Part shown: piece by piece, positions 45,666 through 55,722 of the stretch
Layout of the letters: every line of letters starts with the position of its first letter
How positions within the stretch are numbered: the stretch's first letter is position 1
Origin: Hyphomonas polymorpha PS728
Lineage (GTDB): Bacteria; Pseudomonadota; Alphaproteobacteria; Caulobacterales; Hyphomonadaceae
DNA: 64,000 bases
Assembly: GCF_000685315.1 (NCBI RefSeq)
Contig: NZ_ARYM01000011.1
Coordinates: 88,904-152,903 of the forward strand
Reading direction: 5' to 3'
The notes under the pieces: model-generated
Database searches by the model: none
What the model saw: only the letters and a program-made list of their open reading frames with translations
Told to the model about the DNA's origin: nothing
Made by a program: the position numbers and the translations under genes

Positions 45666-46738
45666 CAACTTGACTCCAGCGCGGCCAGACGGCGCGACTG
45701 ATCTTCCGTGATCAGAGCTTCGATTACATCGCCGAGCTTGTCGCCGGCAATGATCCGGTCAAGCGAATAGAGCGTCAGGCCGATACGGTGATCGGTGACG
45801 CGGTTTTCCGGATAGTTGTAGGTGCGCACTTTCTGGCTGCGGTCACCGGAACCGATCTGGCTGGCACGGGCCTCTGCGCGGGCGGCGTCCTTCTCGGAGC
45901 GTTCCTTTTCGTAGAGACGGATCTTCAGCTGCTGCATCGCCTTGTCGCGGTTCACATGCTGGGATTTCTCAGAGCTCGTGACCACGATGCCGGTGGCAAG
46001 GTGGGTGATGCGCACGGCCGAGTCGGTCTTGTTGACGTGCTGGCCGCCTGCGCCGGAGGCGCGCATCGTATCGATACGGATGTCTTCGGGGCGCACCTCG
46101 ATCTCGATATTTTCCGGGGCCGGGAGAACGGCGACCGTGGCCGCCGATGTATGGATGCGGCCCTGTGTTTCGGTGGCGGGCACGCGCTGGACGCGGTGGA
46201 CACCGCTTTCCCACTTCATCCGCCCGAACACGCCGTCGCCGGACACATTGGCGATGATTTCCTTATAGCCGCCCGCGTCCCCCGGAGAGACGTCCACGAT
46301 CTCTACCTTCCAGCCCATGATCTGGGCGAAACGGGTATACATGCGGAAGAGGTCGCCCGCGAACAGCGCGGCTTCATCCCCGCCGGTGCCCGCGCGCACC
46401 TCCAGCACGATGTCGGCCTTGTCGTCGACATCCTTGGGCAGAAGCAGGATCTGCATTTCCTGTTCGAGCGCCGGCAGGCGCTCGCGCAGATCCTCAATCT
46501 CCATTTCGGCCAGTTCGGCCATTTCCCTGTCGCCGGAGGCGAGCATCGCTTCGGCTTCGGCCAGCCCCTTGCGGGCCGACATCAGGTCGCGCGCCTTCTC
46601 GACCACCGGGCGAAGCTCGGCGTGTTCCTTGGAAAGGGTGATGATCTCCGAGGAGTCGGAGGTTGCGCCCATCCGGGCCTCAACCTCCTCGAACCGGTCG
46701 ATCACCTGCTGAAGGCGCATCTGGGACAGGGCTGACAT
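45665..46738 (-). CDS. prfA: Peptide chain release factor 1
   Basis: A 357-residue factor that reads UAA and UAG stop codons and releases the peptide. The catalytic GGQ is at residues 231-233 in [16 protein letters not shown], where Q233 is the residue PrmC would methylate. The tripeptide recognition loop PATETQGR (P-A-T, about 187-190, with the adjacent E) supports RF1 and not RF2. Complete length. It heads the prfA / aspartic protease / prmC run with a 1 bp overlap to the next gene. Confidence 0.96.
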   Translation of the reverse strand: MSALSQMRLQQVIDRFEEVEARMGATSDSSEIITLSKEHAELRPVVEKARDLMSARKGLAEAEAMLASGDREMAELAEMEIEDLRERLPALEQEMQILLLPKDVDDKADIVLEVRAGTGGDEAALFAGDLFRMYTRFAQIMGWKVEIVDVSPGDAGGYKEIIANVSGDGVFGRMKWESGVHRVQRVPATETQGRIHTSAATVAVLPAPENIEIEVRPEDIRIDTMRASGAGGQHVNKTDSAVRITHLATGIVVTSSEKSQHVNRDKAMQQLKIRLYEKERSEKDAARAEARASQIGSGDRSQKVRTYNYPENRVTDHRIGLTLYSLDRIIAGDKLGDVIEALITEDQSRRLAALESS

Positions 46739-46786
46739 GCCCGCCCTTTAATCCGCTTTCAGGCGGCATGGAAGCCCGCGCGGCTG

Positions 46787-47218
46787 TCAGGCGAAGATAC
46801 GCAGAGCTTCCTTCCCGGCCAGAAAGAACAGGCAGAAGGTGCCCAGCGAGAAGACCAGGAAGCGCAGCGGCACCGAGCCAATCACGATCTGCACGAAGGA
46901 ATGCACCACCCGCAGCGCCACATAGGCCCAGGCGACCAGGGTGGAGAGATTGTCCCCGCCCCCGGTGAGCGCGGCGAAGAACATGAGGGCGTAGAAGATC
47001 GTCGGCTGTTCGTGCAGGTGGTTGTAATTGTCCGCTGCCGAGCGGACATGCGGGGGCAGCTTTTCAGAATAGGTGCCCGGATGGCGTGCCTCGTCCGGCT
47101 TGATGCCTGCCTTGCTAAAGGCTGGCAGGCGCAGCGCATACATCCAGATCCACATTACGCAGGTCCAGATAACCAGCGCCAGCACGGGTTTCAGGAATTC
47201 GATTTCAGGTATTGCCAT
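46787..47218 (-). CDS. MAPEG-family membrane protein
   Basis: A 143-residue protein of the MAPEG group (membrane-associated proteins in eicosanoid and glutathione metabolism). Four hydrophobic helices are visible, with the signature H-E-x-P-x-I-F-Y-A-L (LHEQPTIFYALMFFAA, about residues 66-81) and the later AWAYVALRVVHSFVQ. Bacterial members may act as glutathione transferases or peroxidases but are poorly studied. The start MAIPEIEFLK at 47218 is supported. It is downstream of the CE15-like gene on the same strand by about 40 bp. Confidence 0.8.
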   Translation of the reverse strand: MAIPEIEFLKPVLALVIWTCVMWIWMYALRLPAFSKAGIKPDEARHPGTYSEKLPPHVRSAADNYNHLHEQPTIFYALMFFAALTGGGDNLSTLVAWAYVALRVVHSFVQIVIGSVPLRFLVFSLGTFCLFFLAGKEALRIFA

Positions 47219-47256
47219 TGTTGTTGCCTCCCACAGCAGTGTTGTTGCGGGAGAGA

Positions 47257-48534
47257 TTAGGGCGCTGTCACCTGGCTTGGCAACTGAGCTGTTTTCTGCA
47301 GATGCGCCTTCAGGAAGGCCACAAAGGCCTCAATGTCATCGTCGACGATGCTGTGGCCGCCGGGACGCAAGAAGAAGGCAATATCGGCAGCCGGATCGAA
47401 ATGGGTCATGTCGTCCTTCAGGCCCGTCTCGCCATGGGCGCGCCAGACGGCGCTGGCCGCATAAGCCGCCCGATAGCTGGAATTGGGGTCGGCCCAGACA
47501 TCCCGGCGCGCATTGCCGAGGAAGAGCGGACGGGGCGCGATCAGCGCCAGCAGGTGATGCTGATCGAAAGGCAGCGTGGCGGGATCCGCCGCATACGGCG
47601 CCGCGCTGGGGGCCAGCCAGTGAGGATAGGATTTCACCATCCGGTCCAGCCGCTCGCCAGAGGGCGACCGGGAAAGCGCCGCGCCGCCAAAGCCGGTCTG
47701 GTGGGCGATCACCGCATCGACACGCCGATCCCAGGCGGCCGCCAGTAGCGCGGCCTTGCCATGGCGGGAATGGCCGAGGATCGCCATGCGTTGATTGTCT
47801 ACCCGGTCATCGGCTTCCAGCGCCGTGATCACGGCGGAATAGGCATAGGCCCAGGCCATCAGCGTGCTGCCGGGATTGGGGTTTCCGCCAAGCGCCTCGA
47901 TCGCAGGGCCGGCTTCGTCCTCGTCATCGGGCACGAAATCGCTCGCATGGAAGCTGGCATAGGCAAGGCCGGCGTCGAAATAGAGGTCGATGGGCGCCTC
48001 GGCGATATACTCCCCGAACACGGCGGAAATGACCATGCTGGCAAACTTGCCGAAATCCCGGACGGTGCAGGCATCCCCATCCATGCTGGTGACAGGTTGC
48101 TCCGGAAAGGTGGCGCAGTTGGACCCGAAGGTCTGCGCGATGACGACCGGCACCTGCACCGCGCCCGAAGGGAAGGCCGCCACGAGTTGGAAAGTGCGCG
48201 CGCCGGGGCCTGCGCCGATGGTGATGTCGAGTTCTTCCAGCGTGCCGCGGCCTTCCAGATAGTCCGGAACGATCACCCGCCAGTCGCCAAAGCTGACCGG
48301 CAGGCCTTCGGGCCAGGCGCCATACAGCGTGTCCTGCAGCAGCCCCTTGAGGCGCGCCCGCTCGCCTGGATCGGAAACCAGCGCGGCGACATCGATGGGC
48401 GGGGTAGCGGCGGGCTTGTTGGCGGTATCCAGGCTCGCATAGTTCAGGCCGAGCATGGTGCAGCTTGACCCGACAAGGAGCATCACACCCGCCAGAAGGC
48501 TGAGGCCGATCCAGCGCAAAACTCTCAACACCAT
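47257..48534 (-). CDS. CE15-like alpha/beta hydrolase lipoprotein (glucuronoyl-esterase-like)
   Basis: A 425-residue lipoprotein (GSSC, lipid Cys at residue 25) with the alpha/beta-hydrolase nucleophile motif G-H-S256-R257-H-G-K260, matching the GCSRxGK signature of carbohydrate esterase family 15. H394 (GGHSI) is the likely catalytic His, and the segments IAPRPLFLGNARRDVW and AYAASAVW follow the same order. CE15 enzymes cut ester bonds between lignin alcohols and glucuronic acid of xylan; a marine alphaproteobacterium could use it on algal or plant-derived debris. The start is ATG 48534. Activity and substrate are inference. Confidence 0.75.
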   Translation of the reverse strand: MVLRVLRWIGLSLLAGVMLLVGSSCTMLGLNYASLDTANKPAATPPIDVAALVSDPGERARLKGLLQDTLYGAWPEGLPVSFGDWRVIVPDYLEGRGTLEELDITIGAGPGARTFQLVAAFPSGAVQVPVVIAQTFGSNCATFPEQPVTSMDGDACTVRDFGKFASMVISAVFGEYIAEAPIDLYFDAGLAYASFHASDFVPDDEDEAGPAIEALGGNPNPGSTLMAWAYAYSAVITALEADDRVDNQRMAILGHSRHGKAALLAAAWDRRVDAVIAHQTGFGGAALSRSPSGERLDRMVKSYPHWLAPSAAPYAADPATLPFDQHHLLALIAPRPLFLGNARRDVWADPNSSYRAAYAASAVWRAHGETGLKDDMTHFDPAADIAFFLRPGGHSIVDDDIEAFVAFLKAHLQKTAQLPSQVTAP

Positions 48535-48651
48535 GAACAAACCTGGAAAGATGCCCGCTAAGGCATGTGTTGCTAGCGCATTGCGGGGGCGCCTCCCAGC
48601 CCCCTTCTGTTTTCCTCTTGCAGGCGGCTGCAGTCACGATAGCGTGACCGG

Positions 48652-49254
48652 ATGCGGATTGTGGTTCTTCTGATTGGTGGTGTGCTGGGCTTGGCGGCGG
48701 GGGCGGTTACGGCTCTCTTTGCGGCTGGCATGTTCGGCGCGGGCGCGGGTTTCAGCGATGAGATCAATGTAAACGGCTGGAAAAGCGACTGGACCATCGG
48801 GTCCACGGCGGCCAATCCCTGGACGCGGGCGCGGGTCGCCCGCCACGGCCTCCTGGCCCTGACCAAGGAAGAAGCGGTCTATTTCACCAAGGGCGTGGAC
48901 GAGGACGGCCAGCGTCTCTCCGAAGACTGCCGCTATGAAGTGAGCGGCGGCGACATGCCGGGGCTCTGGTGGTCGGTGACGCTCTATGACGCCAAGAGCT
49001 ACCTGCCGCTCAACAAGGACAACGCCCTCTCCTTCGACAAGACAAAGGCGGCAGCCACCAGCGCCGGCAGCGCCTGGTCCTTCACCGTGGCGGCGGATGG
49101 GCCGGAGACCGGGAACTGGGTGTCCAGCCAGAATGCCGGCACCTTCGATCTGATGCTGCGCATCTACAAACCCACGCCGGAGCTGATCGCGACCCCTGAG
49201 GACGTGCTGCCCGCGCCGGTTATCAAACGCCTTTCCTGCGGAGGGGCTGTCTGA
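48652..49254 (+). CDS. DUF1214 domain protein with membrane anchor
   Basis: A 200-residue protein with one N-terminal helix (IVVLLIGGVLGLAAGAVTALFAAGMF) and a periplasmic DUF1214 domain (NKDNALSFDKTKAA, NWVSSQNAGTFDLMLRIYKPTPE). The family is usually fused to or paired with DUF1254; here the partner is a separate gene starting in the stop codon (TGATG, 1 bp overlap). The role of the pair is not established. Divergent from the CE15-like gene. Confidence 0.82.
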   Translation: MRIVVLLIGGVLGLAAGAVTALFAAGMFGAGAGFSDEINVNGWKSDWTIGSTAANPWTRARVARHGLLALTKEEAVYFTKGVDEDGQRLSEDCRYEVSGGDMPGLWWSVTLYDAKSYLPLNKDNALSFDKTKAAATSAGSAWSFTVAADGPETGNWVSSQNAGTFDLMLRIYKPTPELIATPEDVLPAPVIKRLSCGGAV

Positions 49255-49787
49255 TGCGTGCCTTCCTCACCGGGCTTGCCGCCTTTGCCATCACCTTTCT
49301 GATTGCGCATTTCGTGGTGCTCAGCGCCCTGCCGGGCAAGATCATGTCCACGGTCCGTGGACAGATGGTCGAGCGGGGCATGCCCGTGCATGCCTGGGCA
49401 ATGAGCCCGCGTGTTACCCCGGAAAGCCAGCCCGTGGTGCGCCCCTCCCCCGATCTGGCCTATGCCATCTGCCTGATTGACCTCTCCAACGGGCCGGTGG
49501 AGCTTTCCGTGCCAGCCTGGCCGGAATATGGTTCGCTCTCGATCTTTGAGGCGGATACGGACAATGTCTATGCTGGCTCTCTGGATGCGCGCGCGCAAGG
49601 CACGCCGGGCATTCGCCGGGTGATCGTGGCCCTGGAGGGGCAGGATCTCTACCAGTATGGCGAGGCCGAGCAGGTGATTGTGTCAAAGCCCGAAGCCCTC
49701 GCCCTGATCCGCAGGCTGGCGCCTTCACAGGCGGCCTATGAGGCGGCCGCCGCGCTGATCCCGGCAAGCCGCTGCGCGCCGCTCTGA
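49254..49787 (+). CDS. DUF1254 domain protein with membrane anchor
   Basis: A 177-residue protein with an N-terminal helix (FLTGLAAFAITFLIAHFVV) and a DUF1254-type domain: VRPSPDLAYAICLIDLSNGPVELSVPAWPEYGSLSIFEADTDNVY. It is the partner of the DUF1214 gene just upstream; the two overlap by 1 bp, so they are co-translated. In many bacteria the two domains form one larger polypeptide, and here they are split. Function unknown. Confidence 0.8.
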   Translation: MRAFLTGLAAFAITFLIAHFVVLSALPGKIMSTVRGQMVERGMPVHAWAMSPRVTPESQPVVRPSPDLAYAICLIDLSNGPVELSVPAWPEYGSLSIFEADTDNVYAGSLDARAQGTPGIRRVIVALEGQDLYQYGEAEQVIVSKPEALALIRRLAPSQAAYEAAAALIPASRCAPL

Positions 49788-49795
49788 CCTGACTT

Positions 49796-50935
49796 TTATT
49801 CGGCAGGCACTTCCGCTGTTTCGGCTTCGCGCTGAGCCTGGAGGCGAGCGGCCTTTTCCTCTACCAGCTTGACGATGTGTTCCACCATATCGGTGTTCGA
49901 GACGTTATGGTCAGCCCGTCCGTTGACGAACATCTTGCCGCTTTCCTTGCCGCCGCCGGTGAAGCCGAGATCGGTCATCGCCGCTTCGCCGGGGCCGTTG
50001 ACCACGCAGCCAATGATGGAGAGCGAAATCGGCTCGGAAATATGCGCCAGCCGCTTCTCCAGCGTTTCGACCGTGCGGATTACGTCAAAGCCCTGGCGCG
50101 CGCAACTCGGGCACGCCACGATATTGACCCCGCGTGTGCGCAGGCCGAGGGATTTCAGCATCTCGAACCCGACCTTCACTTCCTCTTCCGGCTCAGCCGA
50201 AAGCGAGACGCGGATCGTGTCGCCGATGCCGGCCCAGAGCAGCGCGCCCATGCCGATCGAGGATTTGACCGTACCCGTACGAAGGCCGCCCGCCTCGGTG
50301 ATGCCAAGGTGCAGCGGCGCATCGGTGGCTTCGGCAAGCGCCTGATAGGCGGCGACGGTGAGGAACATGTCCGACGCCTTCACCGAGATCTTGTAATCAT
50401 GGAAGCCGAGATCATCCAGGATACGCGCGTGATCAAGCGCGCTTTCCACCATCGCGTCCGGGCAAGGCTCGCCATATTTCTCCAGCAGGTGGCGCTCAAG
50501 GCTGCCGCCATTGACGCCGATCCGCATTGAGCAACCATTGGCGCGCGCCGCAGCGACGACTTCCTTCACGCGCGCGGGCGACCCGATATTGCCGGGATTG
50601 ATCCGCAGGCAGGCCGCGCCCGCATCCGCCGCCTCGATGCCGCGCTTGTAGTGGAAATGGATGTCGGCCACGAGCGGCACGGGGCTCGCCTTGACGATCT
50701 CGCGCATGGCCTGCGTCGACTCTTCGGTCGGGCAGGAGACGCGCACGATGTCGGCGCCCGCTTCGGCGCAGCGCAGGATCTGCGCGATGGTGGCGGCCGC
50801 GTCCTCGGTCGGGGTGTTGGTCATCGTCTGCACGGCGATGGGCGCGTCCCCGCCCACCAGCACATTCCCCACCCGCACCTGACGGGACTTGCGGCGCTCG
50901 ATATTGCGCCAGGGACGGATCGGATTGTGGCTCAT
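49796..50935 (-). CDS. ispG: (E)-4-hydroxy-3-methylbut-2-enyl-diphosphate synthase
   Basis: A 379-residue iron-sulphur enzyme of the MEP isoprenoid pathway that converts MEcPP to HMBPP. The N-terminal TIM-barrel half holds [10 protein letters not shown]; the C-terminal half carries the 4Fe-4S ligands C275, C278 (ACPSC) and C310 ([10 protein letters not shown]), with the fourth ligand E317. All are present, so the enzyme should be active. It follows the RodZ-like gene on the minus strand, a common pairing in alphaproteobacteria. Confidence 0.95.
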   Translation of the reverse strand: MSHNPIRPWRNIERRKSRQVRVGNVLVGGDAPIAVQTMTNTPTEDAAATIAQILRCAEAGADIVRVSCPTEESTQAMREIVKASPVPLVADIHFHYKRGIEAADAGAACLRINPGNIGSPARVKEVVAAARANGCSMRIGVNGGSLERHLLEKYGEPCPDAMVESALDHARILDDLGFHDYKISVKASDMFLTVAAYQALAEATDAPLHLGITEAGGLRTGTVKSSIGMGALLWAGIGDTIRVSLSAEPEEEVKVGFEMLKSLGLRTRGVNIVACPSCARQGFDVIRTVETLEKRLAHISEPISLSIIGCVVNGPGEAAMTDLGFTGGGKESGKMFVNGRADHNVSNTDMVEHIVKLVEEKAARLQAQREAETAEVPAE

Positions 50936-51016
50936 GAGGCGTCTCGCACGGGCTTGGGCTCATCGGCAGATGAGATCAGGCCAGATGTGGCGCGTGGAAC
51001 GCGCGCCGTAAAGGCC

Positions 51017-51988
51017 TCAAGGTGTCGCCTTGGTGCTCTCGGTGGCAGCCACTTCCGGCGGCGCGAGAAGTTCGGCGGCGCGCGGCAGCTGTTCATCGAC
51101 CGACAGGGAGAAGACCTGCGCGCCTTCCGGCCCGACCGTTCCGACCACCACATCGCCCACACGCCACTGGAAATCGCCGCCATTGCGGGCCGATACGGTC
51201 CAGCCGGCATTCAGGCGCGGGAAGAAGGTTTCGCCCTCTGCCAGAGTGCGGCTGAGGAAGATCGTGCCATCGGCGCCGCGCACTTCCAGCCAGCCCTGAC
51301 GGACGGCCACGATCTCCAGCGGCAGATCGACCGCCGGGCGCGTTTCGGTGCGCACATTGTCAAACAGGCTGTCCCGCGCGCCGGAAACGGCCACCGGGGC
51401 CTCGCTCAGCGGCTCCTCGGGGGCATTGTTCATCATCACCATGGCAGTGACGCCAGCCGCGATCACAGCGGCCAGCATGGCGGCGCCCGCGACGATCAGC
51501 GGCCATTTGGTACGCTGTTTCTGGATCTGGCCGATCTTGGGCACCGGCGCGGCCGTCTTGACCTCATCCACGCCGCCACATTCGCGGGTGTAGCGCTGCA
51601 CCACTTCCTGCTCGGGCAGGCCCAGATAGCGCGCATAGGTCAGCAGATAGGCTTTCAGATAGCCCGGCGCGATGGATTGCACCTCCATCCGCTCAATCCC
51701 CATCAGGAAGTTCTCGCGGATGCGGGTTTCCTTGGCGATGTCGGTCAGCTGGAAGCCGAGGGATTCGCGGACGCGGCGCAGCACCTGCCCCATGCGAAGG
51801 GCTTCGCCTTCATATTCGGCGGTGCGGAAAATCTCTTCGGCGCGGACACGGCCCTCGCGCACTTCCAGCTCCCGCGCGGCGCGCGGCGAGATGGGCGTAA
51901 CGTTAGAACGGTCCGTTCCGTTTTCAGCCACAGTTGCTTCGGACTTCTGTCCGTCCTCTACCGGTTCAGGCGTCATGATGTGTGCCAT
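51017..51988 (-). CDS. RodZ-like helix-turn-helix membrane protein (DUF4115)
   Basis: A 323-residue protein with an N-terminal cytoplasmic helix-turn-helix of the RodZ/Xre type (LRRVRESLGFQLTDIAKETRIRENFLMGIERME, about residues 63-95), a LPEQEVVQRYTREC linker, one membrane helix (WPLIVAGAAMLAAVIAAGVTAM, about 165-186), and a periplasmic DUF4115 domain near the C-terminus (SLFDNV, LPLEIVAVRQGWLEVRGADG). In rod-shaped bacteria RodZ links MreB to the membrane. The linker and RodZ type are inferred from layout. Located upstream of ispG on the same strand. Confidence 0.83.
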   Translation of the reverse strand: MAHIMTPEPVEDGQKSEATVAENGTDRSNVTPISPRAARELEVREGRVRAEEIFRTAEYEGEALRMGQVLRRVRESLGFQLTDIAKETRIRENFLMGIERMEVQSIAPGYLKAYLLTYARYLGLPEQEVVQRYTRECGGVDEVKTAAPVPKIGQIQKQRTKWPLIVAGAAMLAAVIAAGVTAMVMMNNAPEEPLSEAPVAVSGARDSLFDNVRTETRPAVDLPLEIVAVRQGWLEVRGADGTIFLSRTLAEGETFFPRLNAGWTVSARNGGDFQWRVGDVVVGTVGPEGAQVFSLSVDEQLPRAAELLAPPEVAATESTKATP

Positions 51989-52088
51989 ATTCTACCAGTC
52001 TCTTCGACCGCTGCCATATGGGTGTCAAATTTGGCAAAAAACGGTCCAGGCCAAGAAAAATCCGCCATCATCCCGTCATAATCCGGCT

Positions 52089-54356
52089 TCAGGCGTCCGG
52101 TATATCCGCCCCATGCTCCAGTGCTATCCTTAACACTTGGTTACGGAACGCGTCGTTTGGTTCATTCAGGGCCTGATCCAGCCCGCGCCGGAACCCTGCC
52201 AGATCAATGGAGCGGAGGGCCTGTTTGACCGGGCCGATCGAGGAGGCCGACATCGACAGGCTGGTATAGCCGAAAGCGGCAAAGCAGAAGGCCGCCAGCG
52301 GCGTGGCCGTCGCCTCACCGCAGACCGACAGCCGGATACCGGCGGTCTGGCAGGTCTCCGCCACCATCCGCAGGAAACGCAGCGCCGACGGGCTGATCAG
52401 GGCGTACCGGTCTGACACAGACGGCGTCATCCGGTCTGCCGCGAAGAAGAACTGCAACAGGTCGTTGGTGCCGACCGACAGGAAATCGACCTCCCCGGCG
52501 AGATCCGGCAAGGCAAAGGCAAGGGCGGGCGTTTCCAGCATCACCCCGATTTCCAGCTTCGAAGGCTTCTGGCCGGTCCGCTTCAGGGTCCAGGCCACTT
52601 CTTCCTCGAGCAAGGCGCGCGCTTCGCGGAACTCTTCCGGAGTGGTGACCATCGGGAACATGACGGTCAGCGCCCCCTCCCCCGCCGCGCGGACGAGCGC
52701 ACGCAGCTGGCGGCGGAAAAGGCCCTTGTGATCGAGCGCAAACCGGATCGACCGCCAGCCCAGCGCCGGATTTTCCTCGCGCAGCTGGTTGAGGATGGGG
52801 AGCACCTTGTCCCCGCCGAGATCGAGCGTGCGGAAGATGACGGGCCGGCCCGCTGCCCGGTCCAGCACGCGGCGGTAGAGCGCGATCTGATCTTCCAGGC
52901 GCGGCAGGGTTTCGGAGACGAGGAACTGGAACTCGGTGCGAAAGAGGCCAACGCCGTCTGCCCCGGCCTGATCCATCATGTCGAGGTCAAGATCGAGACC
53001 GGCATTGAGCATCAGCGAAACGGTCTTGCCGTCTTTCGTCTGCGCCGGGAGGCCACGCAGGCTGGCATAGACGGCCTGACGCTCCGAGCGCAGCGCCACA
53101 CGGGACTTGTAGGCGTCATACACCGCATCATCGGGGCGGATATGCGCCTGCCCCTGCTCGGCATCGACGATCACATAATCGTCCTGCTCGATCAGCGTGG
53201 TCAGCCCCTCAATGCCGCCGATGGCGGGAATGGACAGCGCGCGGGCCACGATCGCGGCATGGGATGAGGCGGCGGCCTCTTCCATCAGGATGCCCTTGAG
53301 GCCCAGCTTGGCATATTCCAGCAGCTCTGCCGGGCCGAGGCGCCGGGCCACGAGCACGCTGCTCTCGCCGGTGATCTGGGGCTTGCTTTCTTCCCCCCCG
53401 AGAACGCGCAGCAGGCGGTTGTCGAGATCTTCCAGATCATGCAGCCGCTCGCGCAGGTACGGATCGCGTGCGGCCTGCAGCTTGGCGCGGTGTTCGCGGC
53501 GGGCCCGGTCAACCGAGGCTTCTGCAGACAGGCCCGAACGCACGCCTTCCTGCAGCTTCTCGGCCCAGGACGTGTCATGCGCCAAGAGACGATAGGCCTC
53601 CATCACATCGCGCGGGTCTTCGCCCAGCGCGGCGCCATCGATCAGCATCATCCGGTCAATGCTGGCGCGCAGATCTTTCAGGCCCTGCTCCAGGCGGAGG
53701 GCTTCCTGTTTCTGGTCTGCCGCAAAGAAACGGGCAGCGGGAACCACCGGATCGTGTAGCACGGCGCGGCCATAGCCGAGGCCTTCGCAGAAGATACGCC
53801 CGCGCAGATTGCCGCCATTCTGCCCGCGCGCGCGGCGGTCAGGCTGGGCACTGGACTGGTCTTCGCTGATCCGGTGGACGATCTCGGCCAGCACCATGGC
53901 GATGGTCTGGAGGGTTTCGACCTCTTCATCGCGGTAGACCCGCTCGGTGCGGTTCTGCACGACGAGGACGCCGATCACCCCGCCGGTGCGCAGGATCGGC
54001 ACACCCAGGAAAGCGTGGAACGGGTCTTCCCCCGTTTCCGGACGATAGGAGAAGGCCGGATGGCGCGGGGCGTCCTCGATGGCGATGGGCTCGGCCGTTC
54101 GGGCGACATAGCCGACAAGGCCCTCACTTGAGCCCATGCGCGTCTTGTTGACGGCTTCAGGCTTCAGACCTTCGGTGGCGATCAGCAGCAGGGTGCCGTC
54201 GGCTTCACGGTGGTAGATCGAGCACACATCGGCGACCATGGTGGACGCGATCAGATGCACGACCTGATCAAGGCGCGAACGGGTCTCTCCATCCTCCGCC
54301 ATAACCTGGCGAAGGCTGTTCATCAGAACTCGGGTGGCCGGCAGGTTATACGGCAT
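52089..54356 (-). CDS. ptsP: PtsP, phosphoenolpyruvate-protein phosphotransferase (enzyme I-Ntr)
   Basis: A 755-residue enzyme I of the nitrogen-type PTS. An N-terminal GAF domain (about residues 1-160) precedes the phosphohistidine domain with H366 in the SSHAAIVARAL motif and a PEP-binding TIM-barrel with the active-site VCGE cysteine element near residue 680. In alphaproteobacteria this enzyme passes phosphate from PEP to NPr and EIIA-Ntr and so links metabolism to growth control. No NPr or EIIA gene is in the window. The gene begins with MPYNLPATR at 54356; lysC lies upstream by 25 bp on the same strand. Confidence 0.9.
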   Translation of the reverse strand: MPYNLPATRVLMNSLRQVMAEDGETRSRLDQVVHLIASTMVADVCSIYHREADGTLLLIATEGLKPEAVNKTRMGSSEGLVGYVARTAEPIAIEDAPRHPAFSYRPETGEDPFHAFLGVPILRTGGVIGVLVVQNRTERVYRDEEVETLQTIAMVLAEIVHRISEDQSSAQPDRRARGQNGGNLRGRIFCEGLGYGRAVLHDPVVPAARFFAADQKQEALRLEQGLKDLRASIDRMMLIDGAALGEDPRDVMEAYRLLAHDTSWAEKLQEGVRSGLSAEASVDRARREHRAKLQAARDPYLRERLHDLEDLDNRLLRVLGGEESKPQITGESSVLVARRLGPAELLEYAKLGLKGILMEEAAASSHAAIVARALSIPAIGGIEGLTTLIEQDDYVIVDAEQGQAHIRPDDAVYDAYKSRVALRSERQAVYASLRGLPAQTKDGKTVSLMLNAGLDLDLDMMDQAGADGVGLFRTEFQFLVSETLPRLEDQIALYRRVLDRAAGRPVIFRTLDLGGDKVLPILNQLREENPALGWRSIRFALDHKGLFRRQLRALVRAAGEGALTVMFPMVTTPEEFREARALLEEEVAWTLKRTGQKPSKLEIGVMLETPALAFALPDLAGEVDFLSVGTNDLLQFFFAADRMTPSVSDRYALISPSALRFLRMVAETCQTAGIRLSVCGEATATPLAAFCFAAFGYTSLSMSASSIGPVKQALRSIDLAGFRRGLDQALNEPNDAFRNQVLRIALEHGADIPDA

Positions 54357-54380
54357 GTTCCCCCGGTCTACGGTGACCCG

Positions 54381-55628
54381 TCAGTCTGCGTCCAGCCCGA
54401 ATGCTGTGTGAAGTGCCCGGACCGCCAGTTCTGTATAAGGCGCCGCGATCAGAACGGAAATCTTGATCTCGGAAGTGGCGATGACATCGATGTTGATGCC
54501 TTTCTCGGAGAGGGCAGTGAACATCTTTTCGGCAACGCCGGTATGGCTCTTCATGCCAACGCCGATAATCGAGATTTTCGACACGTCGCGGGCAACCTCG
54601 ATCCGCTCGTAACCGACTTCGGCCTGGAGCTTCTCCAGCGTCTCGCGCGCAAACGGGCTGTCACGGTCGGTGCAGGTGAAAACGAGGTTTGCCTTGGAGG
54701 CTTCGCGCGAGGACGCCTGGACGATCATGTCCACGTTCACGCCAGCGCGGGCCAGCGCGGAGAAGATCTTCGCCGAGGAGCCGGGCTTATCGGGCACGCC
54801 ATACAGCGTGACCTTGGCCTCATCCCGCGAATAGGCAACGCCGCTGACGACCTGTTTTTCCACGATCTCTTCCTCTGAACAGACGAGGGTGCCGGGGCTC
54901 TCCTCGCCGGGTTTCACAAAACTGGACAGCACGCGCACCGGCACGCCATGGTTCATCGCCAGCTCCACCGAGCGGGTCTGAAGCACTTTGGCGCCGAGCG
55001 AGGCCATTTCGAGCATTTCCTCATAGGAAATCTTGTCGATGCGCTGGGCCTTGGGAACGATGCGGGGATCGGTGGTGTAGACCCCGTCCACATCGGTATA
55101 GATGTCACAGACCTGCGCGCCGAGGGCGGCGGCGACGGCCACGGCGCTGGTATCAGACCCGCCCCGGCCGAGCGTGGTGACGCGAAACTCGTCGGTCACA
55201 CCCTGGAAGCCGGCGACCACGGCGATTTCGCCGCTGTCGATGGAATCGGGCAGCGAGCTGTCGTCAAAGCCCATGATGCGGGCGCGGCCATGGCTGTTAT
55301 CGGTCTTCAGGCGGAGCTGCCAACCAAGCCAGGACCGGGCCTTCAGGCCGCGGCGGCGCAGGGCCAGCGCGAGGAGGCCAGCGGTCACCTGCTCGCCAGA
55401 GGCGACGACCACATCATACTCGTCGTCATAGAGGTGTCGGGGCAGATCCTTGCCGGCAGCGCCGTCTGCCAGGGCGACAAGCTTGTTGGTCTCGCCCGAC
55501 ATGGCCGAGACGATGACAGCCATCTTCTCGCCTTTCGCCGCCCGCGCGGCTACGATCTCCGCCACATTCGCAATACGGTCGAGATCGCCGACCGAGGTGC
55601 CGCCGAATTTGAGTACTGTCCGCGCCAT
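54381..55628 (-). CDS. lysC: Aspartate kinase
   Basis: A 415-residue aspartokinase that phosphorylates aspartate at the head of lysine, threonine and methionine synthesis. The N-terminal catalytic domain starts with VLKFGGTSVGD, includes the FGRGGSD-like nucleotide segment (TTLGRGGSDTSAVAVAA), and is followed by two ACT domains (about residues 270-405) that bind allosteric inhibitors, with SIIGVGMKSHTGVAEKMF. Length fits the class with internal subunit. The alternative beta-subunit start was not analysed. It precedes ptsP on the same strand. Confidence 0.95.
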   Translation of the reverse strand: MARTVLKFGGTSVGDLDRIANVAEIVAARAAKGEKMAVIVSAMSGETNKLVALADGAAGKDLPRHLYDDEYDVVVASGEQVTAGLLALALRRRGLKARSWLGWQLRLKTDNSHGRARIMGFDDSSLPDSIDSGEIAVVAGFQGVTDEFRVTTLGRGGSDTSAVAVAAALGAQVCDIYTDVDGVYTTDPRIVPKAQRIDKISYEEMLEMASLGAKVLQTRSVELAMNHGVPVRVLSSFVKPGEESPGTLVCSEEEIVEKQVVSGVAYSRDEAKVTLYGVPDKPGSSAKIFSALARAGVNVDMIVQASSREASKANLVFTCTDRDSPFARETLEKLQAEVGYERIEVARDVSKISIIGVGMKSHTGVAEKMFTALSEKGINIDVIATSEIKISVLIAAPYTELAVRALHTAFGLDAD

Positions 55629-55722
55629 TTCGCCCCAAATACCTTCTGGCCCCTTGAGGCCCGCTCATTTATCGGCCCCTCTAGAAGAAAGTTCGGCCGG
55701 GATCAAACAGGATTGCTAAACA

